A stretch of 64,000 nucleotides of DNA from Pseudomonas sp. ML2-2023-3 (GCF_037055275.1 NZ_CP146343.1:1584501-1648500); one strand, 5' to 3'; counted from the stretch's first letter, positions 16,948 to 26,981 are shown. Numbers and translations: made by a program. Notes: generated by a model from the sequence alone, not told the origin.

Positions 16948-16980
16948 GAAAAAAAGGCCTGCATTGCAGGCCTTTTTTTT
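16948..16980. terminator. Bidirectional rho-independent terminator between zapE and the GlxA-type gene
   Basis: AAAAAAAGGCCTGCA/TGCAGGCCTTTTTTTT with an AT loop junction: A-run left, T-run right. Serves zapE and can also stop the convergent regulator gene. Confidence 0.9.
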
Positions 16981-17039
16981 GCTCTTCAGAACCCGGAAGG
17001 CGTCTTCAGCATCGGGCTATCAAGCCCGTCACCTGGAAT

Positions 17040-18056
17040 TCAAGCCACCTGTTTTACGCCCGCCTGCAAGAACTGCTGCCGATATTGGTTCGGTGACAAC
17101 TCAGTGTGCTGGCGAAACAGTCGGGCAAAGAAACTCGCGTCGTCATAGCCCACGTCGTAGCTGATGGTCTTGATGCTTTTGCGCGAGGCCGAAAGCAGTC
17201 CCTTGGCCGTTTCTATGCGCAGGCGTTGCAGGTAGTGCAGGGGTTTGTCACCCGTGGCTAGCTGAAAGCGGCGCATGAAGTTGCGGATGCTCATGCCATG
17301 ATCGCGAGCGACGTCTTCAAAGCGAAACTTGTCGGCAAAGTGGTCTTCGAGCCATTGCTGGATTTGCAGAATGATCACGTCCTGGTGCAGCTTCTGGCCG
17401 CCAAAGCCAATGCGCCCGGGGGTGTAGTTGCGCTGCACCTCGTAAAGAATGTCGCGGGCCACGGCCTGGGCAATGTTGGCGCCGCAGAAACGTTCGATCA
17501 TGTAGATGTAGAGGTCGCAGGCAGAGGTCGGCCCGCCGGCGCAGTAGAGATTGTCTGCGTCAGTGAGGTGCTTGTCCTGATTGAGGTGAACCTCAGGATA
17601 GCGCTGGGCAAACGTGTCGAAAAAACGCCAGTACGTGGTTGCTTCCTTGCCATCCAGCAGCCCGGCTTCTGCGAGCCAGAATACCCCGGTGGCTTCCGCG
17701 CACAGGACTGCGCCGCGAGCATGCTGCTCGCGCAGCCACGGCAGGACTTGCGGGTAACGCTGGCAGATTGTGTCGAAGTCTTCCCCGAAAGCCGGGAGGA
17801 TGATGATGTCGGAGTCCTCCAGGCCGCCATCGACGGGGAGCACTACATTGCTGAAGCTGACTGCGGGTTTGCCGTCGGGGCTCACCAGCCGCGTCTCGAA
17901 GGTGGGGGTAAGACCGCGGCCCAATTGCTTGCCATGACGCAGGCTGGCGAGATGAAAAAAGTCCTTGGCATGCATCAGGGTCGAGGCGAATACCCGATCG
18001 ATGGCCAGGATGCTGACGCGCCGCAAGGGCGTTGAGAGTTGATTAGACATAGACAT
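17040..18056 (-). CDS. GlxA family transcriptional regulator (DJ-1/PfpI plus AraC HTH)
   Basis: About 338 residues. The N-terminal half is a DJ-1/PfpI amidotransferase-like sensor domain (VSILAIDRVFAS..., DIIILPAFGEDF, GAVLCAEATGVFWLAEAGLLDG). The C-terminal 100 residues are an AraC DNA-binding domain with two HTHs (FEDVARDHGMSIRNFMRRF and IKTISYDVGYDDASFFARLFRQ in pieces). GlxA-type regulators control amino-acid, betaine or carnitine metabolism; the target is not evident. Starts at 18056 or 18050 (MSMSNQ) are both possible, with a weak AAGAA upstream. An IS110 element sits about 100 bases upstream of the start. Confidence 0.87.
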   Translation of the reverse strand: MSMSNQLSTPLRRVSILAIDRVFASTLMHAKDFFHLASLRHGKQLGRGLTPTFETRLVSPDGKPAVSFSNVVLPVDGGLEDSDIIILPAFGEDFDTICQRYPQVLPWLREQHARGAVLCAEATGVFWLAEAGLLDGKEATTYWRFFDTFAQRYPEVHLNQDKHLTDADNLYCAGGPTSACDLYIYMIERFCGANIAQAVARDILYEVQRNYTPGRIGFGGQKLHQDVIILQIQQWLEDHFADKFRFEDVARDHGMSIRNFMRRFQLATGDKPLHYLQRLRIETAKGLLSASRKSIKTISYDVGYDDASFFARLFRQHTELSPNQYRQQFLQAGVKQVA

Positions 18057-18169
18057 ATTTTGATTATTCTTATAGGTGAAATTGGTCAACTTACGGCTGG
18101 ATCGTCTTATTTTTTTTCCTGTGTGTCTAGGGGGAGGTTACGCCGCCCCTGTAGATACTCTGTTGCAGG

Positions 18170-19165
18170 TCAAGCTTTCGATAGGTGTTTTTCATCGAAA
18201 AGCTTGGCCGTATCAAAAGGCTCACCGCTGCGGATGCATGCCCAAATACCTGTCAGATATTTGCGCATGATTGCCCCAATTGCCTGCATCTTCTTCTTAC
18301 CTCGGCCGACCAGTCCTTCATAGAACGCCTTAACAATGGGGTCACAACGCAGCGCGCTCAATGCGGGCATGAACGTCGCCGCGCGCAAGTAGGCATTCCC
18401 GGCCTTACTCATCCGGCCAGGCTTGTTCAAACTCGTTCCTGACTGCGTCAGACGCACGTCCAATCCTGCATAGCGGCTCACCTGGTTCGATTTCAACGTC
18501 GACGGCAAGGTCACCAACTCGGCCAGCATCGCAATAGCCGAAGCCTCTCCGATGCCAGGCCCTGCAATCATGCATTTGTAGCTTCTGCTCAGGTTCGGGC
18601 TTTCGAGAATCAGTTCAAGTGCGGCCTTGCGGAAGCGCTCAATGCGCTTGTCCAAGGCGTCGATGGCATCCTCTTCGTCCTCGATCAGCATCGACGACGT
18701 ACTTTCGGTTGCCTTGAGTGCGTGCAACTCATTTTTGGCCTGCGTGCGGCGGCCGGTCAGGCGGTTCAAATGTCGTCCCAAGGCACGCAGTTCCAGCATT
18801 TGCGCGGTTGGCGCAGTCCATACCCGCGGCGTCATACGCTCGGCATACTCGGCCAGCAATTGAGCATCGATTTTGTCGGTTTTGCTGTTAGCCAGCATGA
18901 TCTTGGCAAAGTTATGTGCACTTTTCGGGTTGATCACCGCCACGGGTAAGCCGGCGTTGGTCAGCTTGACGGCCAAGTCCAAGTAATAGACGCCGGTGGC
19001 CTCCATGACGATCAGCTCCGGCTTCAGGCTGAGCAACTTTTTCACCGCCAATGAGTGGCCTTTGGCGCTCTGTTCGATGGTCCAGTTTCCAACGACGTTT
19101 CCATCTTTACGCCACGCCATAGGCGCAGTTCGAGAGCCAATATCTACACCAACGACGAGAGCCAT
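18170..19165 (-). CDS. IS110 family transposase (DEDD recombinase)
   Basis: A 331-residue recombinase that appears intact. The N-terminal RuvC-like DEDD domain shows Asp in VVGVDIGS, Glu in VMEATGVYY and the KTDKIDAQLLAEY block. The C-terminal Tnp20 (transposase_20) domain has the GPGIGEASA motif and the catalytic Ser region NKPGRMSKAGNAYLR. ATG 19165 follows a GAGGTGG ribosome-binding site; the longer frame to 19219 has no better start. IS110 enzymes use a bridge RNA from the noncoding end to pick donor and target sites. Confidence 0.93.
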   Translation of the reverse strand: MALVVGVDIGSRTAPMAWRKDGNVVGNWTIEQSAKGHSLAVKKLLSLKPELIVMEATGVYYLDLAVKLTNAGLPVAVINPKSAHNFAKIMLANSKTDKIDAQLLAEYAERMTPRVWTAPTAQMLELRALGRHLNRLTGRRTQAKNELHALKATESTSSMLIEDEEDAIDALDKRIERFRKAALELILESPNLSRSYKCMIAGPGIGEASAIAMLAELVTLPSTLKSNQVSRYAGLDVRLTQSGTSLNKPGRMSKAGNAYLRAATFMPALSALRCDPIVKAFYEGLVGRGKKKMQAIGAIMRKYLTGIWACIRSGEPFDTAKLFDEKHLSKA

Positions 19166-19312
19166 GTGTTCCACCTCAACGAAAAAAAGTAGAATGCTTC
19201 CGGTTCCCCGACCTCGCACTTCATGCCATCACAACCTTGTAATACGAAGTCCGACTTGTCGGCTTCTGGTTACTCTTCGTGGTAGGCAATGAGGCGGGGG
19301 GCCTCTCTACAG
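19166..19312 (-). ncRNA. Candidate bridge RNA region of the IS110 element
   Basis: The noncoding segment upstream of the transposase, read on the minus strand, contains a strong hairpin GAAGCCGAC-AA-GTCGGACTTC (19266-19246, one bulged A) and further pairing potential. In IS621 and other IS110-group elements the bridge RNA is encoded at this place, upstream of the recombinase. Loop assignments and the RNA ends are not determined. Confidence 0.45.
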
Positions 19313-19413
19313 ACAAGGTCAGGAGCAAATCCTGCCTTAAGCAGCTATCGGCCTCCCCGAAACGCTTTTTGTACACGCCCCGGCATTTTCTTGGGCACCG
19401 GGAAAACATACAA

Positions 19414-19553
19414 GCAGCTGCCGCAGGCTGCGTCCGGCAGCGTAGCCGTCGTAAGGTCGGAGGTTGCGCACTGACAGTTAGTCGGCGCTCTCAGGTTTAC
19501 GATTGCTTCGCAATCGGACGTCGCCTTCGGCAACTGCTACGAAAACGGTTTAC
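19414..19553. repeat. Degenerate long inverted repeat flanking the IS
   Basis: Left arm begins AAGCAGCTGCCGCAGGCTGCG...GCCGTCGTAA and the right arm TTTACGATTGCTTCG...GGCAACTGCTACG, inverted to each other at roughly 70 percent identity. It has the same head and order as the clean repeat at 60913-61057. Fills the rest of the otherwise geneless 19313-19560 stretch. Confidence 0.6.
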
Positions 19554-19560
19554 AGCAGGA

Positions 19561-20601
19561 TCAAGGCGCCGGGTTTGGCTGGTCCTTGTGAATCGCTTCG
19601 ATGCCCGCCAGCACGTCATCCGACAATTTCAGGTCGTGGCTGGCGATATTGCTTCGCAACTGCTCCAGCGTCGTCGCCCCAATGATGTTGCTGGTAACGA
19701 ACGGTTGTTGGGTGACATAGGCCAGTGCCATTTGTGCCGGATCCAGGCCGTGTTCGCGGGCCAGAGCCACGTAGCGCTCACTGGCAGCCACCGCTTGCGG
19801 GTTTGAATAGCGCGAGAAGCGGCTGTAGAGGCTCAGGCGACCTTTTGGCGGTTGGGCGCCGCCACTGTACTTGCCCGACAGCATGCCGAACGCCAGGGGC
19901 GAGTAGGCAAGCAGGCCGCACTGTTCGCGAATGGCAATTTCCGCCAGGCCCACTTCAAAGCTGCGGTTGAGCAGGTTGTAGGGGTTCTGGATCGATACCG
20001 CACGTGGCCAGCCACGGCTCTCGGCCAGTTGCAGGAACTTCATGGTGGCCCACGGCGTTTCGTTGGACAGGCCTATGTGGCGGATCTTGCCGGCCTTGAC
20101 CTGCTCGTCCAGCGCCTGGAGGGTGTCCTCCAGTGGCGTGAAATCCTCGTCGGCGTTGTGCTTGTAGCCAAGCTGGCCGAAAAAGTTAGTGCTGCGCTCG
20201 GGCCAGTGCAACTGGTAGAGGTCGATCCAGTCTGTTTGCAGGCGTTTGAGGCTGGCGTCCAAGGCTTGCACGATGTGGGTGCGGTTGTGTTTGAGGTTGC
20301 CGTCGCGGATGTAGTCGATACCGTTGCCGGGACCGGCGATCTTGCTCGCCAGCACCCAGTCGGCGCGATCCCCGCGTTCCTTGAACCAGTTGCCGATGTA
20401 GCGCTCGGTGCTGGCGTAGGTTTCGGCCTTTGGCGGCACCGGATACATCTCGGCGGTGTCGATGAAATTGATGCCGGCATTTTTTGCGTATTCGATTTGC
20501 TCGAAGGCTTCAGCCTGGGTGTTCTGCTCGCCCCAGGTCATGGTTCCGAGGGCGATTTCGCTTACTTTCAGATCGGTTCGGCCTAGCTTGCGGTAGTCCA
20601 T
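19561..20601 (-). CDS. Aldo/keto reductase (Tas-like)
   Basis: A 346-residue NADP(H)-dependent reductase of the AKR superfamily. Catalytic residues appear as Asp in NFIDTAEMYP with Tyr of the same motif, Lys in LASKIAGP and His in LYQLHWPER. The GTMTWGEQNTQAEAFEQI start and the length match E. coli Tas (346). Tas was found to complement tyrosine auxotrophy in E. coli; the real substrate is unclear. ATG 20601 has AAGGAG just upstream; the frame runs open to 20793 without a better start. Confidence 0.9.
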   Translation of the reverse strand: MDYRKLGRTDLKVSEIALGTMTWGEQNTQAEAFEQIEYAKNAGINFIDTAEMYPVPPKAETYASTERYIGNWFKERGDRADWVLASKIAGPGNGIDYIRDGNLKHNRTHIVQALDASLKRLQTDWIDLYQLHWPERSTNFFGQLGYKHNADEDFTPLEDTLQALDEQVKAGKIRHIGLSNETPWATMKFLQLAESRGWPRAVSIQNPYNLLNRSFEVGLAEIAIREQCGLLAYSPLAFGMLSGKYSGGAQPPKGRLSLYSRFSRYSNPQAVAASERYVALAREHGLDPAQMALAYVTQQPFVTSNIIGATTLEQLRSNIASHDLKLSDDVLAGIEAIHKDQPNPAP

Positions 20602-20777
20602 CGGGTGCTCCTTCGGGTAAACAAACATAAAAGCAGGTTGTAATTTTTTGCGCAATCTGGATAATTGCCGACCTCTTTCTGCAGTGGAAGTGATGCGCCG
20701 CCTGCCGAAGAATCTTGCCGTTGAACGGACGCGCTGACCCGAGCCCCCGATAGCGTCTGTATCCGGCTGCCTTTGAC

Positions 20778-20806
20778 TTGTCAAAGTACGCACTATTCAG
20801 TAAGAT
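20778..20806 (+). promoter_or_regulatory. Candidate sigma-70 promoter of rplM-rpsI
   Basis: TTGTCA (20778-20783) and TAAGAT (20801-20806) are 17 bases apart, about 40 bases upstream of the rplM start. An overlapping TTGACT at 20773 could also take part. Confidence 0.45.
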
Positions 20807-20847
20807 CTGCCGTCTAATTTACAGGGCGGCCCCTGAGGCTATAAAGA

Positions 20848-21276
20848 ATGAAAACTTTTACTGCTAAACCAGAAACAGTAAAGCGCGACTGGTTTGTCGT
20901 CGACGCTGCTGGTCAGACCCTGGGTCGTCTGGCCACCGAGATCGCGAGCCGTCTGCGTGGCAAGCACAAGCCGGAATACACTCCGCACGTTGACACCGGT
21001 GACTACATCGTTGTTATCAATGCTGAGCAGATCCGTGTCACTGGTGCTAAAACCACTGACAAAATGTACTACTCTCACTCCGGTTTCCCGGGCGGGATTA
21101 AGTCGATCAACTTCGAAAAGCTGATCGCCAAAGCTCCTGAGCGCGTGATCGAGACCGCGGTTAAAGGCATGCTGCCTAAAAACCCACTGGGTCGCGACAT
21201 GTACCGTAAGCTGAAAGTCTATGCGGGCGCTGCTCACCCTCATACTGCTCAGCAGCCCCAAGAACTGAAGTTTTAA
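20848..21276 (+). CDS. rplM: 50S ribosomal protein L13
   Basis: 142 residues, as in E. coli. The [20 protein letters not shown] start, the [20 protein letters not shown] block and [10 protein letters not shown] are the L13 hallmarks. L13 is an early assembly protein of the 50S subunit. Followed after 14 bases by rpsI, the usual operon. Confidence 0.98.
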   Translation: MKTFTAKPETVKRDWFVVDAAGQTLGRLATEIASRLRGKHKPEYTPHVDTGDYIVVINAEQIRVTGAKTTDKMYYSHSGFPGGIKSINFEKLIAKAPERVIETAVKGMLPKNPLGRDMYRKLKVYAGAAHPHTAQQPQELKF

Positions 21277-21290
21277 CGGAATAGTTCATT

Positions 21291-21683
21291 ATGTCGGCGA
21301 CTCAAAACTACGGCACTGGCCGTCGTAAAACCGCAACTGCACGCGTTTTCCTGCGTCCAGGTACCGGTAACATCTCGATCAACAACCGCACTCTGGAGAA
21401 TTTCTTCGGTCGCGAAACTGCCCGCATGGTAGTTCGTCAGCCGTTGGAACTGACTGAGACTGTCGAGAAATTCGACATCTACGTCACCGTGATCGGTGGT
21501 GGTGTAAGTGGTCAAGCTGGCGCAATCCGCCACGGTATCACTCGCGCACTGATGCAGTACGACGAAACCCTGCGTGGCGCTCTGCGCAAAGCTGGCTTCG
21601 TAACTCGCGATGCTCGTGAAGTTGAACGTAAGAAAGTCGGTCTGCGTAAAGCGCGTAAGCGTCCGCAGTACTCGAAGCGTTAA
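21291..21683 (+). CDS. rpsI: 30S ribosomal protein S9
   Basis: 130 residues. The [13 protein letters not shown] start, [15 protein letters not shown] block and the C-terminal [11 protein letters not shown] tail, which reaches the P-site tRNA anticodon, are all present. Co-transcribed with rplM and closed by a terminator. Confidence 0.98.
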   Translation: MSATQNYGTGRRKTATARVFLRPGTGNISINNRTLENFFGRETARMVVRQPLELTETVEKFDIYVTVIGGGVSGQAGAIRHGITRALMQYDETLRGALRKAGFVTRDAREVERKKVGLRKARKRPQYSKR

Positions 21684-21698
21684 TTCGCAGCTTCGTTC

Positions 21699-21735
21699 AA
21701 AAAAGCCCAGTCTCCTTCGGAGCTGGGCTTTTTTT
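21699..21735 (+). terminator. Rho-independent terminator after rpsI
   Basis: AAAAGCCCAG-T-CTCC/GGAG-CTGGGCTTTT stem with a TTC loop and a T7 run. Separates rplM-rpsI from petABC. Confidence 0.93.
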
Positions 21736-21762
21736 ATGGGTGATGAATTATTGGTGTGACAA

Positions 21763-21790
21763 CTTGCCACATCCAGCAAACGCCTATACT
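21763..21790 (+). promoter_or_regulatory. Candidate promoter of petABC
   Basis: TATACT at 21785-21790 with CTTGCC/TTGCCA upstream (15-16 base spacing), about 147 bases before petA. The leader between is 140 bases and AT-rich near 21840-21890. Confidence 0.35.
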
Positions 21791-21936
21791 ACAAGGCTTG
21801 TAGCCGCCCGAGAGCGGTAATTACCTTGTCAGAGTAGGGGCTTTTCATTACCATTCTGCAAAATTTTTATAAGTTCAGATGCAAATTTAGTAGATGCCTG
21901 ATTTAACAGGCCACAAAGCTGATGGGAGAGGACTGA

Positions 21937-22530
21937 ATGAGCAATGACGGCGTAAATGTCGGCCGGCGTCGCTTCCTCGTAGCAGCCACATCCGTGGTGG
22001 GTGCTGCAGGAGCGGTGGGGGCGGCGGTCCCGTTCGTGGGGTCGTGGTTTCCCAGTGCCAAGGCGAAAGCCGCTGGCGCACCGGTGAAAGTGAATATTGC
22101 AAAGGTCGAGCCAGGTCAGCAAATGATTGCTGAATGGCGTGGTCAGCCAGTATTCATCGTACGTCGCACCGAGGAAATCCTGGCAAATCTGAAGAAGATT
22201 GAAGGGCAGCTTGCTGACCCTGATTCCAAGCAATCTGATCAGCCTGCTTATGTGAATCCGGAGTTGCGGTCGATCAAACCAGAAATTCTGTTGTTGATCG
22301 GTATTTGCACCCACTTGGGTTGCTCGCCTACGTTCCGTCCTGAGGTCGCGCCTGTTGATCTTGGCAAGGATTGGGTAGGTGGATATTTCTGCCCTTGTCA
22401 TGGTTCGCACTATGATCTGGCCGGCCGCGTTTACAAGTCGCAGCCAGCCCCGCTGAACCTGCCAGTACCGCCCTACTATTATGAGTCGGACAACATTGTT
22501 GTCGTTGGCCTCGATGGGGAGAACGCGTAA
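21937..22530 (+). CDS. petA: Ubiquinol-cytochrome c reductase iron-sulfur (Rieske) subunit
   Basis: 197 residues. A twin-arginine-type N-terminus (GRRRFLVAAT) leads into the single membrane anchor. The [2Fe-2S] ligands are CTHLGC and CPCHGS in the C-terminal half. Part of the cytochrome bc1 complex that passes electrons from quinol to cytochrome c. The stop overlaps the petB start (TAATG). Confidence 0.97.
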   Translation: MSNDGVNVGRRRFLVAATSVVGAAGAVGAAVPFVGSWFPSAKAKAAGAPVKVNIAKVEPGQQMIAEWRGQPVFIVRRTEEILANLKKIEGQLADPDSKQSDQPAYVNPELRSIKPEILLLIGICTHLGCSPTFRPEVAPVDLGKDWVGGYFCPCHGSHYDLAGRVYKSQPAPLNLPVPPYYYESDNIVVVGLDGENA

Positions 22531-23741
22531 TGAGCAAGTTCATGGATTGGGTAGATGCCCGCTTCCCTGCCACCAAGATGTGGGAAGACCACCTCAGCAA
22601 GTATTACGCCCCGAAGAACTTCAACTTCTTCTATTTCTTTGGCTCCCTCGCATTGCTCGTTCTGGTTAACCAGATCGTGACCGGCGTGTGGCTGACCATG
22701 AGTTACACGCCGTCGGCAGAAGAAGCCTTTGCTTCTGTCGAATACATCATGCGTGACGTCGAATACGGCTCCATCTTGCGTTATTTGCACTCAACAGGTG
22801 CATCGGCGTTCTTTGTTGTCGTCTATCTGCACATGTTCCGCGGCTTGCTCTACGGCTCGTATCAGAAGCCCCGTGAGCTGGTGTGGCTGTTCGGCATGAT
22901 GATTTACCTGGCCCTGATGGCAGAAGCCTTCATGGGTTATTTGTTGCCTTGGGGTCAAATGTCCTATTGGGGCGCCCAGGTGATCATTTCGCTGTTTGGT
23001 GCGATTCCGGTTATCGGTAACGACCTGACCCAGTGGATTCGTGGTGACTACCTGATCTCCGGGATTACCCTGAACCGCTTCTTCGCCTTGCACGTAGTGG
23101 CCTTGCCGATCGTGATTCTGGGTCTGGTGGTGCTGCACATTCTGGCGTTGCACGAAGTCGGGTCCAACAACCCGGACGGTGTGGACATCAAGAAGCACAA
23201 AGACGAAAACGGCATACCGCTGGACGGCATTCCCTTCCATCCGTACTACACCGTGAAAGATATCGTCGGCGTCGTGGTGTTCCTGTTCATCTTCTGCTCG
23301 ATTGTGTTCTTCTTCCCGGAAATGGGTGGTTACTTCCTGGAAAAACCGAACTTTGAACAGGCTAACGCCTTTAAAACGCCGGAGCACATTGCCCCTGTCT
23401 GGTACTTCACACCGTTCTACGCGATCTTGCGTGCAATTCCGGACAAGCTGCTTGGCGTGATTGCCATGGGTGCCGCGATTGCAATGCTGTTCGTGTTGCC
23501 GTGGCTTGACCGCAGCCCTGTTAAATCCATGCGCTACAAGGGCTGGATGAGCAAGGTGTGGCTGTGGGTGTTCTGCATCTCCTTCGTGATTCTGGGTGTG
23601 CTGGGTGTATTGGCTCCGACCCCGGGCCGCACGCTGCTGTCGCAGGTGTGTACGTTCCTGTACTTCGCCTACTTCATTCTGATGCCGTTCTACACCAGGC
23701 TTGAGAAGACCAAACCGGTTCCGGAAAGGGTGACTGGCTGA
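22530..23741 (+). CDS. petB: Ubiquinol-cytochrome c reductase cytochrome b
   Basis: 403 residues, eight predicted helices. Paired haem-ligand histidines occur in the second and fourth helices (LRYLHSTGAS, YLHMFRG, FFALHVVALP, LVVLHILALHEVG). The quinol-site PEWY-like segment here reads PVWYFTPFYAILR in the seventh helix region, preceded by EHIA. The stop overlaps petC (TGATG), so the three subunits are translationally coupled. Confidence 0.97.
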   Translation: MSKFMDWVDARFPATKMWEDHLSKYYAPKNFNFFYFFGSLALLVLVNQIVTGVWLTMSYTPSAEEAFASVEYIMRDVEYGSILRYLHSTGASAFFVVVYLHMFRGLLYGSYQKPRELVWLFGMMIYLALMAEAFMGYLLPWGQMSYWGAQVIISLFGAIPVIGNDLTQWIRGDYLISGITLNRFFALHVVALPIVILGLVVLHILALHEVGSNNPDGVDIKKHKDENGIPLDGIPFHPYYTVKDIVGVVVFLFIFCSIVFFFPEMGGYFLEKPNFEQANAFKTPEHIAPVWYFTPFYAILRAIPDKLLGVIAMGAAIAMLFVLPWLDRSPVKSMRYKGWMSKVWLWVFCISFVILGVLGVLAPTPGRTLLSQVCTFLYFAYFILMPFYTRLEKTKPVPERVTG

Positions 23742-24520
23742 TGAAAAAGCTATTTGCTGTATTGATGCTCGCAGTTATGCCTGTGTTCTCCTTTGCGGCT
23801 GAACAAGGTGTGCAGCTCGACAAGGTCGACATCGATGTTTCTGACAAGGCTGCCATGCAGGATGGCGCGCGCACGTTCGCCAACTACTGCATGGGCTGTC
23901 ACAGTGCCAAGTTCCAGCGTTACGAGCGCGTGGCGGACGACCTGGGGATTCCCCATGACGTCATGCTCGACAATCTGGTGTTCACCGGTGCCAAGATTGG
24001 CGACCACATGAACATCGGCATGCAGCCTGCTGATGCCAAGGCCTGGTTCGGTGCTGCACCGCCAGACCTGACGCTGGTAGCCCGTGTCCGTGGTACTGAC
24101 TGGCTGTACAGCTACCTGCGCGCCTTCTACGAAGACCCGTCTCGCCCTTGGGGTGTGAACAACAAGGTCTTCCCGAACGTGGGTATGCCTAACGTTCTGG
24201 CGCCGCTGCAAGGCCGTCAGGTTGTGGGTTGCAAGCAAGTACAGATCGTCGAAGACGGCAAGAAGCAGTATGATCCGCTCACCGGCACGCCTTTGACGCA
24301 TGAAGCGTGCGACCAACTGACAGTGCTGCCAAAAACCGGCGCACTGACTGAAGAGCAGTTCGATGAGAAGATCAAGAACCTTGTGACCTTCCTGGCCTAC
24401 TCGGCCAACCCGGTGAAGCTGGAGCATCAGCGCATCGGTACTTACGTGCTGATCTACCTGGCCTTCCTCTTTGTATTCGCTTATCTGCTCAAGCGCGAAT
24501 ACTGGAAGGATGTGCACTGA
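23741..24520 (+). CDS. petC: Ubiquinol-cytochrome c reductase cytochrome c1
   Basis: 259 residues with a cleavable signal (MKKLFAVLMLAVMPVFSFAA). The haem-c site is CMGCH, the axial Met is likely in the NVGMPNVLAPLQG block, and the protein ends with a C-terminal membrane anchor (TYVLIYLAFLFVFAYLL) and KREYWKDVH. Last gene of petABC. Confidence 0.97.
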   Translation: MKKLFAVLMLAVMPVFSFAAEQGVQLDKVDIDVSDKAAMQDGARTFANYCMGCHSAKFQRYERVADDLGIPHDVMLDNLVFTGAKIGDHMNIGMQPADAKAWFGAAPPDLTLVARVRGTDWLYSYLRAFYEDPSRPWGVNNKVFPNVGMPNVLAPLQGRQVVGCKQVQIVEDGKKQYDPLTGTPLTHEACDQLTVLPKTGALTEEQFDEKIKNLVTFLAYSANPVKLEHQRIGTYVLIYLAFLFVFAYLLKREYWKDVH

Positions 24521-24593
24521 TATAGTTACACGCAATGCTGTTAATCGTGCGCGCCCGAGGGTGTCTCTGAAAAGGTAACAGTGCAGGACGGGT

Positions 24594-24623
24594 GGCAAGC
24601 GGGGTCCAACGACCCGGCTTGCC
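24594..24623 (+). other. Stem-loop in the sspA leader
   Basis: GGCAAGCGGGGT (24594-24605) pairs with ACCCGGCTTGCC (24612-24623), 11 of 12 positions, around a 6-base loop. No T-run follows. It lies between petC and sspA and may be a processing site or weak terminator. Confidence 0.5.
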
Positions 24624-24706
24624 CAGGTTCTGCGGTTATCAGAGGCGTTCCTTGGGCGCGTTCGTTTTTCCGCTCCCGATAATTTCAACAAGCGAGGAGG
24701 ACCGCC

Positions 24707-25324
24707 ATGGGCGTGACCAATCGGTTGGCCTGTTACTCCGACCCCGCCGACCACTATTCCCATCGAGTACGCATTGTGCTCGCAGAGAAAGGTGTCAGCG
24801 CCGAGATCATCAGTGTGGAGGCGGGCCGTCAGCCGCCGAAGCTGATCGAAGTGAACCCTTACGGCAGCCTGCCAACCCTGGTCGATCGTGATCTGGCGGT
24901 GTGGGAGTCGACTGTGGTGATGGAATATCTGGATGAGCGTTACCCGCATCCGCCGCTGTTGCCGGTTTATCCGGTGGCGCGGGCCAATAGCCGTCTGCTG
25001 ATTCATCGTATTCAGCGTGACTGGTGTGCGTTGGTTGATTTGATCCTTGATTCACGGACCAAGGAGCCTGCGCGTGTACAGGCCCGCAAGGAATTGCGCG
25101 AGAGCTTGACGGGTGTTTCTGCATTGTTTGCCGACAAACCTTTTTTCCTCAGTGATGAGCAAAGTCTGGTCGACTGCTGCCTATTGCCGATACTCTGGCG
25201 CTTGCCTGTTTTGGGTATTGAATTGCCGCGGCCAGCCAAGCCGCTGCTCGACTATATGGAGCGCCAATTTGCGCGTGAGGCTTTCCAGGCGAGTTTGTCT
25301 GGTGTCGAACGCGACATGCGCTAA
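24707..25324 (+). CDS. sspA: Stringent starvation protein A
   Basis: 205 residues of glutathione S-transferase fold: thioredoxin-like N-terminal domain ([38 protein letters not shown]) and an all-helical C-terminal domain. SspA binds RNA polymerase with sigma-70 and affects stationary-phase and virulence genes. The GGAGGA ribosome-binding site supports ATG 24707. Paired with sspB 17 bases downstream, as in other gammaproteobacteria. Confidence 0.95.
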   Translation: MGVTNRLACYSDPADHYSHRVRIVLAEKGVSAEIISVEAGRQPPKLIEVNPYGSLPTLVDRDLAVWESTVVMEYLDERYPHPPLLPVYPVARANSRLLIHRIQRDWCALVDLILDSRTKEPARVQARKELRESLTGVSALFADKPFFLSDEQSLVDCCLLPILWRLPVLGIELPRPAKPLLDYMERQFAREAFQASLSGVERDMR

Positions 25325-25341
25325 GGCTTTAGGAGCCCTCG

Positions 25342-25755
25342 ATGAATTCAAGTCGACCTTATCTGGTGCGTGCGCTCTATGAGTGGATCGTTGATAACGA
25401 CTGCACTCCGCACATGCTGGTTAACTCTGACTACCCGAAGGTGCAAGTGCCTGCGGGTTTTGCCAGTGACGGGCAGATTGTCCTGAATGTTTCGCCAACC
25501 GCCGTGCGTCAATTGCACATGGACAACGAAGCAGTAAGCTTTGAAGGGCGTTTTGGTGGTGTACCTCACACGTTGTACGTGCCTATTGCAGCAATCCTGG
25601 GCGTTTACGCCCGCGAGAACGGCCAGGGCATGGTGTTCGACCTGGAAGAGTCTCTTGAGGCTGATGACGAGGTTGAGCCGGATGACGATGGGCCGCCGCC
25701 AGGCACCGAGCCGCCGCGTCCTACGGGCCGGCCAAGCCTGAAAGTGGTGAAGTGA
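25342..25755 (+). CDS. sspB: ClpXP protease specificity-enhancing factor SspB
   Basis: 137 residues. The N-terminal substrate-binding domain (SRPYLVRALYEWIVDNDCTPHMLV, in pieces) is followed by an acidic, Pro-rich linker and the C-terminal ClpX-binding tail RPSLKVVK. SspB delivers ssrA-tagged and other substrates to ClpXP. Ends at a terminator. Confidence 0.96.
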   Translation: MNSSRPYLVRALYEWIVDNDCTPHMLVNSDYPKVQVPAGFASDGQIVLNVSPTAVRQLHMDNEAVSFEGRFGGVPHTLYVPIAAILGVYARENGQGMVFDLEESLEADDEVEPDDDGPPPGTEPPRPTGRPSLKVVK

Positions 25756-25756
25756 T

Positions 25757-25789
25757 AAAAAAGGCGACCTGAGAAGGTCGCCTTTTTTG
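25757..25789. terminator. Bidirectional terminator between sspB and dolP
   Basis: AAAAAAGGCGACCT-GAGA-AGGTCGCCTTTTTT, A-run left and T-run right, between convergent sspB (+) and the BON lipoprotein gene (-). Confidence 0.93.
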
Positions 25790-25809
25790 TGTCTGGCAGT
25801 TGGGAGCTG

Positions 25810-26981
<1,172 letters not shown>

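Larger units (their letters stand above)
18149..19312 (-). mobile_element. IS110-family insertion sequence (approximate limits)
   Basis: Holds one transposase gene (18170-19165) and a structured noncoding end upstream of it. Limits are a guess from the short inverted CTGTAGA at 18149-18155 and TCTACAG at 19306-19312; IS110 elements have weak or no terminal inverted repeats and produce no target duplication, so true ends may differ by tens of bases. It lies between the glxA-type regulator and the aldo/keto reductase. A degenerate palindromic repeat flanks it on the right (19414-19553), and some Pseudomonas IS110 members target such repeats. Confidence 0.6.

Noticed and set aside
23750..25006. 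Long open frame (418 codons) on the minus strand across petC and sspA
   Set aside because: Antisense to clearly real genes; low-complexity His/Arg/Gln composition typical of shadow frames in GC-rich DNA.
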